Shown here piece after piece: positions 17,789 through 26,100 of a DNA stretch of 64,000 bases. The translations under genes were made by a program, and so were the position numbers. Location: positions 10,148 through 74,147 of the forward strand of contig JBAZEH010000003.1 of assembly GCA_041653955.1 (NCBI GenBank). The letters run 5' to 3'. Numbering within the stretch: position 1 is the stretch's first letter; each line of letters begins with the position of its first letter. This stretch comes from UBA1562 sp041653955. GTDB taxonomy: Bacteria; Omnitrophota; Gorgyraeia; Gygaellales; Profunditerraquicolaceae. Below the pieces are notes generated by a model that searched no databases, was not told the origin of the DNA, and saw nothing but the letters and a program-made list of their open reading frames with translations.

Positions 17789-17832
17789 GCACTTATAACT
17801 TACCCATGCTGTCGCATCCGTAAGTTATGTGC
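17789..17832 (+). promoter_or_regulatory. Long hairpin in the groES 5' leader
   Basis: GCAC-TT-ATAACTTAC-CC-ATGC closes over TGTC with GCAT-CC-GTAAGTTAT-GTGC: a 9-bp and a 4-bp stem joined by a symmetric CC/CC internal loop, plus an outer 4-bp stem with a two-base bulge. It ends six bases before the AAGGAGGTG ribosome-binding site (17839-17847). It may stabilise the mRNA or sense temperature; this is inferred from shape only. Confidence 0.6.
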
Positions 17833-17853
17833 TCATTTAAGGAGGTGTAACAG

Positions 17854-18144
17854 ATGGATATTAAACCATTAGGAGACCGCGTAGTCATAAAACCCCTTGA
17901 GGCAGAAGCCAAAACAAAGGGCGGGATATTATTGCCCGATACTGCCAAAGAAAAACCGCAGGAGGGCAAGGTAGTCGCTATCGGCAAAGGGAAAACTTTA
18001 GATAACGGCACGGTCCAGGCTCCGGAAGTCAAAGTCGGGGATAAGGTATTATACGGAAAGTATTCCGGCAATGAGATCACGACCAAGGAAGGCGAAGAGT
18101 TGTTGATCATGCGCGAAGAGGATATCCTCGCGATCATAAAGTAA
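17854..18144 (+). CDS. groS: Co-chaperonin GroES
   Basis: The heptameric lid of the GroEL folding chamber. The 96 residues are typical: IKPLGDRVVIKPLEAEAKTK, the mobile loop GGILLPDTAKEKPQEG, and the C-terminal YGKYSGNEITTKEGEELLIM. A strong AAGGAGGTG ribosome-binding site precedes the ATG. It is expressed from the CIRCE-controlled promoter together with groEL. Confidence 0.98.
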   Translation: MDIKPLGDRVVIKPLEAEAKTKGGILLPDTAKEKPQEGKVVAIGKGKTLDNGTVQAPEVKVGDKVLYGKYSGNEITTKEGEELLIMREEDILAIIK

Positions 18145-18152
18145 TAATATAC

Positions 18153-18174
18153 CCGGCCCTGTCGGAAAGGCCGG
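18153..18174 (+). other. Intergenic hairpin between groES and groEL
   Basis: CCGGCC (18153-18158) pairs with GGCCGG (18169-18174) over a 10-base loop. A second small stem, TGCG/CGCA around TTTTTA, follows before the groEL ribosome-binding site. Such stems commonly protect or process groESL transcripts; no T-run follows the first stem, so it is not a terminator. Confidence 0.55.
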
Positions 18175-18204
18175 TGTGCGTTTTTACGCAAGGAGGAGGA
18201 AAGT

Positions 18205-19854
18205 ATGGCAAAGGAACTGTTGTTTAAGGATGAAGGCCGCAGGAAGATATTAAGCGGTGTCGAGCAGTTAGCCGCTGCGGTAAAGGTGACCCTGGGGCCT
18301 AAGGGCCGTAATGTGGTCATAGATAAGAAGTTCGGTTCACCCACCATAACCAAGGACGGCGTGACAGTCGCCAAAGAGGTTGACCTGTCTGACCCATTTG
18401 AGAATATGGGCGCCCAGATGGTTAAAGAGGTAGCGGAGAAGACGTCGGATATCGCCGGAGACGGCACCACTACCGCGACGGTCCTGGCTGAAGCAATATA
18501 CCGCGAAGGCCTGAAGAACGTTACTGCCGGAGCAAACCCGATGGCTTTAAAGCGCGGGATCGAAAAGGCAGTAGAAAAAATAGTAGAGGAATTAAAGAAA
18601 CTCTCTACGCCTATTAAAGATAAAAAAGAGGTCGCCCAGGTAGCCTCTATAGCTGCAAATTGCGATAACGCTATCGGAGACCTTATAGCCGAAGCTATGG
18701 ATAAGGTAGGCAAGGATGGAGTTATTACAGTTGAGGAAGCAAAGTCAATGGCTACGACCCTGGAAGTAGTGGAGGGTATGCAATTTGACCAAGGTTATCT
18801 TTCTCCTTATTTTGTGACCGACACCGAGAGGATGGAAGTAATATTAGAGGATCCTTACATACTTATCCACGAGAAGAAAATATCTTCTCTTAAGGACCTT
18901 TTACCTTTGTTAGAGAAGATCGCCCGCACCGGAAAACCGCTTCTGATATTAGCCGAAGAGGTTGAAGGAGAGGCGTTGGCTTCGTTGGTAGTAAATAAGA
19001 TACGCGGCACCTTGTCTGCTTGCGCGGTAAAGGCCCCCGGTTATGGGGACAGGCGCAAGGCGATGCTTGAGGATATCGCTGTCTTAACCGGAGGAAAGGC
19101 GATTACCGAGGAATTGGGCATAAAGCTTGAGAACGTTGATATCGAAGACCTTGGCCGCGCGAAGAGGGTGAAGGTAGACAAAGAGAATACTACCATAGTT
19201 GAAGGCGCCGGCAAGACACAGGGTATTAACGGCAGGATCGCCCAGATCAAGAAGCAGGTAGAAGAATCCGATTCGGATTACGATAAGGAAAAACTCCAGG
19301 AGCGTTTAGCAAAGCTCGCGGGAGGAGTCGCGGTTATCAATGTGGGCGCTGCTACAGAGACCGAGATGAAAGAGAAGAAGGCCCGCGTAGAAGACGCTTT
19401 GCACGCTACCCGCGCAGCTTCCCAGGAAGGCATAGTTCCCGGTGGCGGAGTAGCATTGTTACGCGCGCTTCCGGCGCTTGAAAAGATAGCCAAGCTTGAA
19501 GGCGACGAGAAGATCGGAGTGGATATAATAAGGCGCGCGTTAGAGGCCCCTATAAGGCAGCTTACGGCTAATGCCGGTTTAGAGGGTTCGGTAGTAGTGC
19601 AGCGCGTAAAACAGGAGAAGACCAACATAGGATATGATGTGACCCAGGATGCCTATGTGGATATGATAGAATCAGGGGTTATCGACCCGACTAAGGTTAC
19701 TCGCTCTGCCTTGCAGAACGCGGCTAGCGTTGCCGGGTTATTATTGATGACTGAAGCAATAATCACGGATAAACCCGAGAAGGAATCACCCATGCCTATG
19801 CCTCCGGGCGCAGGAATGGGAGGAATGGGCGGAATGGGCGGGGGGATGTATTAA
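18205..19854 (+). CDS. groL: Chaperonin GroEL
   Basis: The 60-kDa ATP-driven folding chamber subunit, 549 residues. Recognisable segments are TLGPKGRNVVIDKKFGSPTITKDG with the ATP site, GDGTTTATVLAEAI, the apical domain, and the flexible tail of Gly-Gly-Met repeats (GMGGMGGMGGGMY), which is the form of the ATPase-enhancing tail seen across bacteria. AGGAGGA precedes the ATG. It is the only GroEL in the window. Confidence 0.99.
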   Translation: MAKELLFKDEGRRKILSGVEQLAAAVKVTLGPKGRNVVIDKKFGSPTITKDGVTVAKEVDLSDPFENMGAQMVKEVAEKTSDIAGDGTTTATVLAEAIYREGLKNVTAGANPMALKRGIEKAVEKIVEELKKLSTPIKDKKEVAQVASIAANCDNAIGDLIAEAMDKVGKDGVITVEEAKSMATTLEVVEGMQFDQGYLSPYFVTDTERMEVILEDPYILIHEKKISSLKDLLPLLEKIARTGKPLLILAEEVEGEALASLVVNKIRGTLSACAVKAPGYGDRRKAMLEDIAVLTGGKAITEELGIKLENVDIEDLGRAKRVKVDKENTTIVEGAGKTQGINGRIAQIKKQVEESDSDYDKEKLQERLAKLAGGVAVINVGAATETEMKEKKARVEDALHATRAASQEGIVPGGGVALLRALPALEKIAKLEGDEKIGVDIIRRALEAPIRQLTANAGLEGSVVVQRVKQEKTNIGYDVTQDAYVDMIESGVIDPTKVTRSALQNAASVAGLLLMTEAIITDKPEKESPMPMPPGAGMGGMGGMGGGMY

Positions 19855-19921
19855 TACCACCTCTGCCAGTAGGGATTGCCCCCGCAGGGGGCTGTCCTAC
19901 GACAAGGTAACTATTGAAGTC

Positions 19922-19961
19922 AAGAAAAGGGGCGAAGGTAAAACTTCGCCCCTTTTCTTTT
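19922..19961 (+). terminator. Intrinsic terminator of groESL
   Basis: A 16-base-pair perfect stem, AAGAAAAGGGGCGAAG with CTTCGCCCCTTTTCTT, loop GTAAAA, running into a T-rich tail. A shorter GCCCCC-GCA-GGGGGC hairpin lies just upstream (19878-19892). Confidence 0.9.
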
Positions 19962-20123
19962 AGCGGACTGCCTTGGCTTGCTTACGCAGTACCGCTCGGA
20001 TTTCCCCACCGAGAAAATCCTCGCTTGGAGTTTCTGCTCGTTCTCACAGACAGGTATTAACGGGTGGACCCTGGCCGCTCGCATAAACTACATGCTGCCT
20101 AAAGCAAGCCAAACCAGTCCGCT
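19962..20123 (+). repeat. 23-bp imperfect inverted repeat bounding a 116-bp non-coding core
   Basis: AGCGGACTGCCTTGGCTTGC (19962-19981, continuing CTTA-like to 19984) is the reverse complement of 20101-20123, with mismatches only at the central CC/GT and the last base. The core between them contains no convincing gene; a 72-codon open frame here (19978-20196) has no family resemblance or ribosome-binding site. The rest of the gap up to the guaB3 promoter (20124-20303) holds a weaker inverted pair (ATTGTTCGGT about 20187 and its near complement in AGCGAACAATC about 20246) and nothing else I can name. A MITE-like element or a structured RNA are both possible. Confidence 0.6.
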
Positions 20124-20303
20124 GAAATACTTAGTGCGCGTATTGGCGACACTTTCGCGGAGGGTTTGTGGGCGTGCATCAGAAATTGTTCGGTAAAAGT
20201 ATGCAAGGATTTACGACGAGCGAGTGCAGGAATTGACATTTGTCAGCGAACAATCTCAGCACGCGAGCAAAGCCCGCAGTGAAAACATTGCCAAAAATAA
20301 TTA

Positions 20304-20332
20304 TTGACAAGGAGCGCGGATTGGGGTAAAAT
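20304..20332 (+). promoter_or_regulatory. Sigma-70 promoter upstream of guaB3-guaA
   Basis: TTGACA (20304-20309), 17-base spacer, TAAAAT (20327-20332). The inferred 5' leader is about 80 bases and ends in ACGAGGAGAATT before the guaB3 ATG. Confidence 0.8.
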
Positions 20333-20421
20333 TTTACACAACCTTTCTTAAAACAACCCCACAAAGAGGTTAAATATTCTTAACACATTGAAAAACAATA
20401 ACTTATACGAGGAGAATTAAC

Positions 20422-21582
20422 ATGGGAGAGTGGATAGGCATAGGCAGGCGTGCTCGCAGGTGTTATGGCTTTGATGAAGTGGCGCTCGTTCCTGGAGCGC
20501 AGACAGTCAATCCTAACGAAGTAGATACTTCTTTTGAGATAGCCGGAAGAAAGTTCAAGGTCCCTATTATGGCCGCGGCAATGGATGGCGTCGTAGACGT
20601 TGAATTCGCTGTTGCGATGTCTAAAATAGGAGGCATAGCGGTCCTGAACCTGGATGGCGTCCAGACGCGCTATGAGAATCCCGATGATGTCCTTGATAAG
20701 ATCGCCAAGGCAACTCCCGAAAAGGCGACTGAACTTACACAATCTATATATACCACCCCAATAAAAGAGAAGCTGGTCTCTAAGAGGGTCCGGGAGATCA
20801 AGCGCAAGAAGGGTACCGCGGTTGTAAGTTGTATCCCCGCCCACGCTGAAAGATTCGCTAAGCTCGCCATAGCGGCAGGCGCGGATATGTTCGTTGTGCA
20901 ATCAACAGTGACCACCACAAAGCATATTACAAGTGAATATAAGAGCCTGGACCTGTATAAATTCTGCAAATCTACCAGGATACCCGTGATCATAGGTAAT
21001 TGCGTGACTTATGAGACTACGCTGGCGCTTATGGAGACAGGGGTCGCGGCTTTATTGATAGGTATAGGCCCGGGAGCTGCCTGTACTACAAGAGGCGTCC
21101 TTGGCATAGGTGTCCCGCAGGTTACTACTACCGTGGACGCGGCGGCAGCGAGGGATTTTTATTTTAAGAGCAAGGGTAGGTATGTCCCCATAATTACTGA
21201 TGGCGGTATGAACCGCGGAGGTGATATATGCAAGGCTTTCGCCGCAGGTGCTGATGCGGTTATGATCGGTTCCAGTTTTGCCCGCGCCAAAGAATCTCCC
21301 GGCAGGGGTTATCATTGGGGTATGGCTACATCTCATGTAAACCTGCCTCGCGGTACGCGCATATACGTAGGCACTACCGGGACACTCAAAGAGATACTTT
21401 TCGGCCCGGCAAAGGTGGATGACGGTTCGCAGAACCTGATCGGTGCGCTTAAGACCTCAATGGGGTCCCTGGGCGCTATGAATTTAAAACAGATGCATGA
21501 TGTAGAGATCATTATTGCGCCCTCTATACAGACTGAAGGGAAGATATTCCAGGTAGGGCAGAGAGTAGGGATGGGAAAATGA
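20422..21582 (+). CDS. guaB3: IMP dehydrogenase, GuaB3-type, without CBS domains
   Basis: Oxidises IMP to XMP, the first step to GMP. The 386 residues form one TIM barrel with no room for the usual CBS pair. The catalytic loop is GIGPGAACTTRGVLG (the Cys attacks IMP); GGMNRGGDICKAFAAGADAVMIG is the phosphate-binding part, followed by FARAKESPGRGYHWGMAT. The overall wording (TVNPNEVDTSFEIAGRKFKVP near the N-terminus) is that of the GuaB3 branch known from actinobacteria and cyanobacteria. It overlaps guaA by four bases (ATGA), which supports a true role in GMP synthesis. No other IMPDH is seen in the window. Confidence 0.9.
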   Translation: MGEWIGIGRRARRCYGFDEVALVPGAQTVNPNEVDTSFEIAGRKFKVPIMAAAMDGVVDVEFAVAMSKIGGIAVLNLDGVQTRYENPDDVLDKIAKATPEKATELTQSIYTTPIKEKLVSKRVREIKRKKGTAVVSCIPAHAERFAKLAIAAGADMFVVQSTVTTTKHITSEYKSLDLYKFCKSTRIPVIIGNCVTYETTLALMETGVAALLIGIGPGAACTTRGVLGIGVPQVTTTVDAAAARDFYFKSKGRYVPIITDGGMNRGGDICKAFAAGADAVMIGSSFARAKESPGRGYHWGMATSHVNLPRGTRIYVGTTGTLKEILFGPAKVDDGSQNLIGALKTSMGSLGAMNLKQMHDVEIIIAPSIQTEGKIFQVGQRVGMGK

Positions 21583-23135
21583 CGAAACAGACCATACTGA
21601 TCCTTGATTTTGGTTCGCAGTACACCCAGTTGATCGCAAGGCGCGTCAGGGAGAATAAGGTTTTTTCCAAGATCATACCTTTTAATACCCCTGCAAAAGA
21701 TATAGCCGCGCTTTCCCCAAAAGGAATAATAATTTCCGGAAGCCCGCTGTCAGTGGTAAACAAAGGCAAGGGCAAGAAGAACCTTTATCCGGATAAAAAG
21801 ATATTCAAGCTGGGCGTGCCTATCCTGGGGATATGTTACGGCATGCAGATAATAGCCGAGATGACCGGAGGCAGGGTCAAGCACACAAAAGAGCGGGAAT
21901 ACGGAAAGACGGAACTTTTTATAGATAATAACCGCGACCTGTTCAGTAGCCTGCCGGGAAACCTGACCTGCTGGATGAGCCACGGAGATCTCGTGACGAA
22001 AGTACCGTTAGGGTTTAAAGTTCTCGCCCATACTACTAATGCCCCGATCGCCGCAATGGGCAATAAAAGGACAAAGGTATACGCGGTGCAATTTCACCCG
22101 GAAGTTACCCATACAGACAGGGGAAACCAGATACTGGGGAACTTCCTGTTTAAAGTGTGCGGTTGTCTTGGCCGCTGGAATATGCATTCCTTTATCCGCG
22201 ATTCCGTAGATAATATAAAGAAAACCATAGGCAAGAATGATAAAGTCGTGCTCGGTTTAAGCGGCGGCGTTGATTCATCCGTAGCCGCGCTATTGATACA
22301 TAAGGCTATAGGCAGGAGATTGAGGTGCGTGTTTATAGATAACGGTTTACTGCGTAAGGATGAACCCCAGCAGATAAAGAAGATATTCCGCGAGGCGTTC
22401 CACCTGAACCTTGATTATGTGGAGAGGAGTAAGCGTTTCTTAAAGCGCCTTGAAGGGGTCACTGATCCGGAAGATAAGAGAAAGATCATTGGTGATGAAT
22501 TTGTGAAAGTATTTGAAGAGGAGGCCTCCAAGGTAAAGGGTGTGAAATACCTCGGGCAGGGGACACTTTATCCCGATGTCATTGAATCCATCTCTCCTAC
22601 CGGCGCCCCCTCAAGCCGTATCAAGAGCCATCATAATGTCGGGGGGTTACCCCTGAAGATGAAACTCAAGCTTATCGAACCTTTAAGGGACCTGTTTAAG
22701 GACGAGGTCCGCCAGATAGGCCGCGAACTGGGTTTACCGGACACAGTGATCGCCCGTCAGCCGTTTCCCGGGCCAGGCCTCGCAGTCAGGATCATAGGTG
22801 ATATTACTCCCGCCAGGCTCAATCTTTTAAGAGAGGTAGACCGGCGCGTGATAGAAGAGATAAGGAACGCTAATCTATATGAACAGATCTGGCAGTCATT
22901 TGCCGTGCTCCTGCCCATAAAGAGCGTGGGGGTCATGGGTGATGAGCGCACATACGAGAACGTGGCGGCGCTGCGCTGCGTTATCAGCTCGGATGGGATG
23001 ACCGCGGACTGGGCAAAGATACCATATGAACTGCTGGAGAAGATCTCTAACCGCATCATTAATGAAGTTAAAGGAGTTAACCGCGTAGTATACGATATCT
23101 CATCCAAACCTCCCGCTACGATTGAGTGGGAATAG
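21579..23135 (+). CDS. guaA: GMP synthase (glutamine-hydrolysing)
   Basis: Aminates XMP to GMP. The 518 residues hold an N-terminal class I glutamine amidotransferase (GICYGMQ with the catalytic Cys, QFHPEVTHT with His and Glu) and an ATP pyrophosphatase domain with the PP-loop GLSGGVDSSVAA (about 225-236). The C-terminal dimerisation domain ends DISSKPPATIEWE, the canonical end of GuaA. It is coupled to guaB3 by a 4-base overlap. Confidence 0.98.
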   Translation: MTKQTILILDFGSQYTQLIARRVRENKVFSKIIPFNTPAKDIAALSPKGIIISGSPLSVVNKGKGKKNLYPDKKIFKLGVPILGICYGMQIIAEMTGGRVKHTKEREYGKTELFIDNNRDLFSSLPGNLTCWMSHGDLVTKVPLGFKVLAHTTNAPIAAMGNKRTKVYAVQFHPEVTHTDRGNQILGNFLFKVCGCLGRWNMHSFIRDSVDNIKKTIGKNDKVVLGLSGGVDSSVAALLIHKAIGRRLRCVFIDNGLLRKDEPQQIKKIFREAFHLNLDYVERSKRFLKRLEGVTDPEDKRKIIGDEFVKVFEEEASKVKGVKYLGQGTLYPDVIESISPTGAPSSRIKSHHNVGGLPLKMKLKLIEPLRDLFKDEVRQIGRELGLPDTVIARQPFPGPGLAVRIIGDITPARLNLLREVDRRVIEEIRNANLYEQIWQSFAVLLPIKSVGVMGDERTYENVAALRCVISSDGMTADWAKIPYELLEKISNRIINEVKGVNRVVYDISSKPPATIEWE

Positions 23136-23144
23136 TTTTTTATA

Positions 23145-26100
23145 ATGCCTCATTCTGATTTTGTCCACCTTCACCTGCATACACAGTATAGCCTTCTTGA
23201 CGGTGCCTGCCGTATACCCCAACTATTAGAGCGCGCGAAACAATATAAGATGGATTCCCTTGCCATTACAGACCATGGCAGTATGTTCGGGGCCATGGAT
23301 TTTTATATGGAGGCCCGCAAGGCGGGGATAAAGCCGATCATAGGATGCGAGGTTTATATCGCTCCCGCCAGCCGCCTGGATAAATCATGCGGAAGCATTG
23401 AGGAGGCTGCATACCACCTGATACTCCTGGCGCGCGATGAAACCGGATATCAGAACCTTATAAAACTTGTTTCTATAGGGTACCTTGAGGGATTTTATTA
23501 CCGGCCGCGCATAGATAAAGAGGTGCTTTCTCAATACCAGAAGGGGCTCATAGCTATGACCGCCTGCCTTAAGGGGGAGGTGCCCTCGCTTTTACAGCAG
23601 AAGCGTTTTAACGACGCGCTGAAGGCTGCCGATGACTATCTGAATATCGTGGGTAAAGATAATTTTTACCTGGAGGTCCAGGGAAACAGTATACCTGAAC
23701 AAAAGATAGTCAATGAAGGCTTGATAAAGATATCCAAAGAACTGAATATACCCCTTGTCGCTACCAACGACGTGCATTATCTCTCCAAAGAGGACGCAGT
23801 AAGCCATGAAGTCCTCCTTTGCATCCAGACCCAGAGCACGATGAATGACCCCAACAGGATGCGTTTTCAGACTAACGAGTTCTATTTTAACTCTCCCGAA
23901 GAGATGAAGGAACTTTTCAGGGATATCCCCGGGGCCGTTACCAATACCCTTGAGATTGCCGGGCGCTGTAACCTTGAGCTGGATTTTTCCAAAGTGCACC
24001 TGCCCCGCTATGACCCGCCTGTCGGCAAGACCAAGGAGGAGTATTTAAGGGAACTGAGTGAAATAGGGTTGAAAGAGAAATTTCCCGGAGCAGGAGCGGA
24101 TATAAGGGAGCGCCTGGAGCATGAAATAGGGCTTATCAAGGACAGGGGGTTTATAAGTTACTTCCTTATCGTATGGGATTTTATCCATTATGCCAAAAAG
24201 AATAATATTCCCGTCGGGCCGGGGCGCGGTTCGGCCGCGGGGAGCCTGGTGAGCTATTTATTGGGGATAACAGATATCAATCCCCTTAAATACGGCCTCC
24301 TATTTGAGCGCTTCCTTAATCCCGAAAGGCAGGGGCTGCCGGATATAGATATTGATTTCTGCTACGAAAGAAGGAATGAGGTCATTGATTATGTGACCGC
24401 CAAATACGGCAAGGGGAATGTCGCCCAGATCATCACTTTCGGGACGATGCAGGCGCGCGCGGTAGTAAGGGATGTGGGCAGGGTTATGGGCCTGGCTTAT
24501 GCCGAGGTAGACCGGATCGCGAAGATGATACCGCCGGACCCCGGGATGAGCCTTAAGGACGCGCTGGAAAGCGAGGGTGAACTTAAGAATCTTTATAAGA
24601 GCGATCCCCAGATAACCAAGCTTATTAACGTCGCCCTATCGCTTGAAGGGCTTAACCGCCACGCTTCTACCCATGCAGCCGGTGTCGTTATCGCCGATAA
24701 GCCCCTGGATAATTATATGCCTTTATTTGAGACCCAGGACGGCCAGATAACTACAGGCTATAGTATGAGCGTCCTTGAGAAGATAGGCCTGTTAAAAGTT
24801 GATTTCCTGGGGTTACGCACATTGACGGTGATTGATGAGACAAGGAAGATAATAGAAAAGACCAGGGGCCTTAAACTGGATATAGAGAATCTCTCCTTGG
24901 ATGAGCCCAATACATATAAACTTCTCGGTTCCGGGCAGACTGTCGGGGTATTCCAGGTAGAGAGTTCAGGGATGCGCGACCTTTTGAAAAAACTCCAGCC
25001 CGACCACTTTGAAGACCTGATAGCGCTCCTGGCTTTATACCGCCCGGGCCCTATCGGCTCGGGGATGCTTGATGATTTTATGCAGCGCAGGCATGGCCGG
25101 GTCCCGATAAAATACCATCATCCTAAACAGGAAAGGATCCTTAAAGAGACTTACGGGATCATTGTTTATCAGGAACAGATCATGCAGATCGTAGCCGAGC
25201 TGGCTGGTTTTAGCCTTGCCCAGGCGGACCTCCTGCGGCGCGCCATAGCAAAAAAGATACCCGAGGTCATGGAGCAGCAGAGGAAGAATTTTATCCTCGG
25301 ATGCATCAAGAACCATATCAGTGAATCGGTAGCAAACCGCATATTTGACCTGATTGAATATTTTGCGGGTTACGGTTTTAATAAATGTGTCGTGGGTTCT
25401 ACCGAGATTATAGACGGCGATACCGGAAAGGTTATATCTGTCAGAGAATTGTTTGAGAGGAAAGGCGTTATAAATTCCACCTTAAGCTGCGACGATAACC
25501 TCAAGATCACAAAGAAGAAGATAAAAGACGTGGTTAATAACGGCGTCAAGCCTGTTTATAAACTAAAGACGGCTTTAGGCAGGGAGATCACAGCTACTTC
25601 GAACCACCCGTTTTTTACTATAAGCGGATGGAAGAACCTGGGGGACCTGCGTATCGGAGAGAGGATCGGTTTGGCGAGAAGCTTACCTTGCGGGACATCT
25701 ACCGTAGCGCCATATAAATTAATTGCTTTAGCGGGTATACTTTCCGAAGGCAATACTTGTCATCCGAGCGGGGCATACTATTATAATAACGACCGGATAC
25801 AGGTAGATGATTTTGTAAACAGCTTAAAGGGGTTTGAGAATACGGTTGCGCGTGTAAAGAAGCGCAGAGGCCGTTTTGAGGTGTATGCCGGCACAGGCAA
25901 AGATACAAGATTTTTAAAAGGAGGGGCTCCCTGGAATAAAGGTTTTAACAAGGAAGACTATGGTGCCGCAGTGAAGTTAATAACCGGCAGAAAATGCGGG
26001 TTAAGGCTGTGGATAGAAGAGTTAGGCCTTGATTACAAGAAAGCGACGGAAAAATTCATTCCTCAAGAGATCATTTCTCTGGATAAGGAACAATTGTCTT

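Noticed and set aside
19978..20196. 72-codon open frame after groEL
   Set aside because: It overlaps one arm of the inverted repeat, has no ribosome-binding site and no family resemblance; reading is better explained by repeat or RNA structure.
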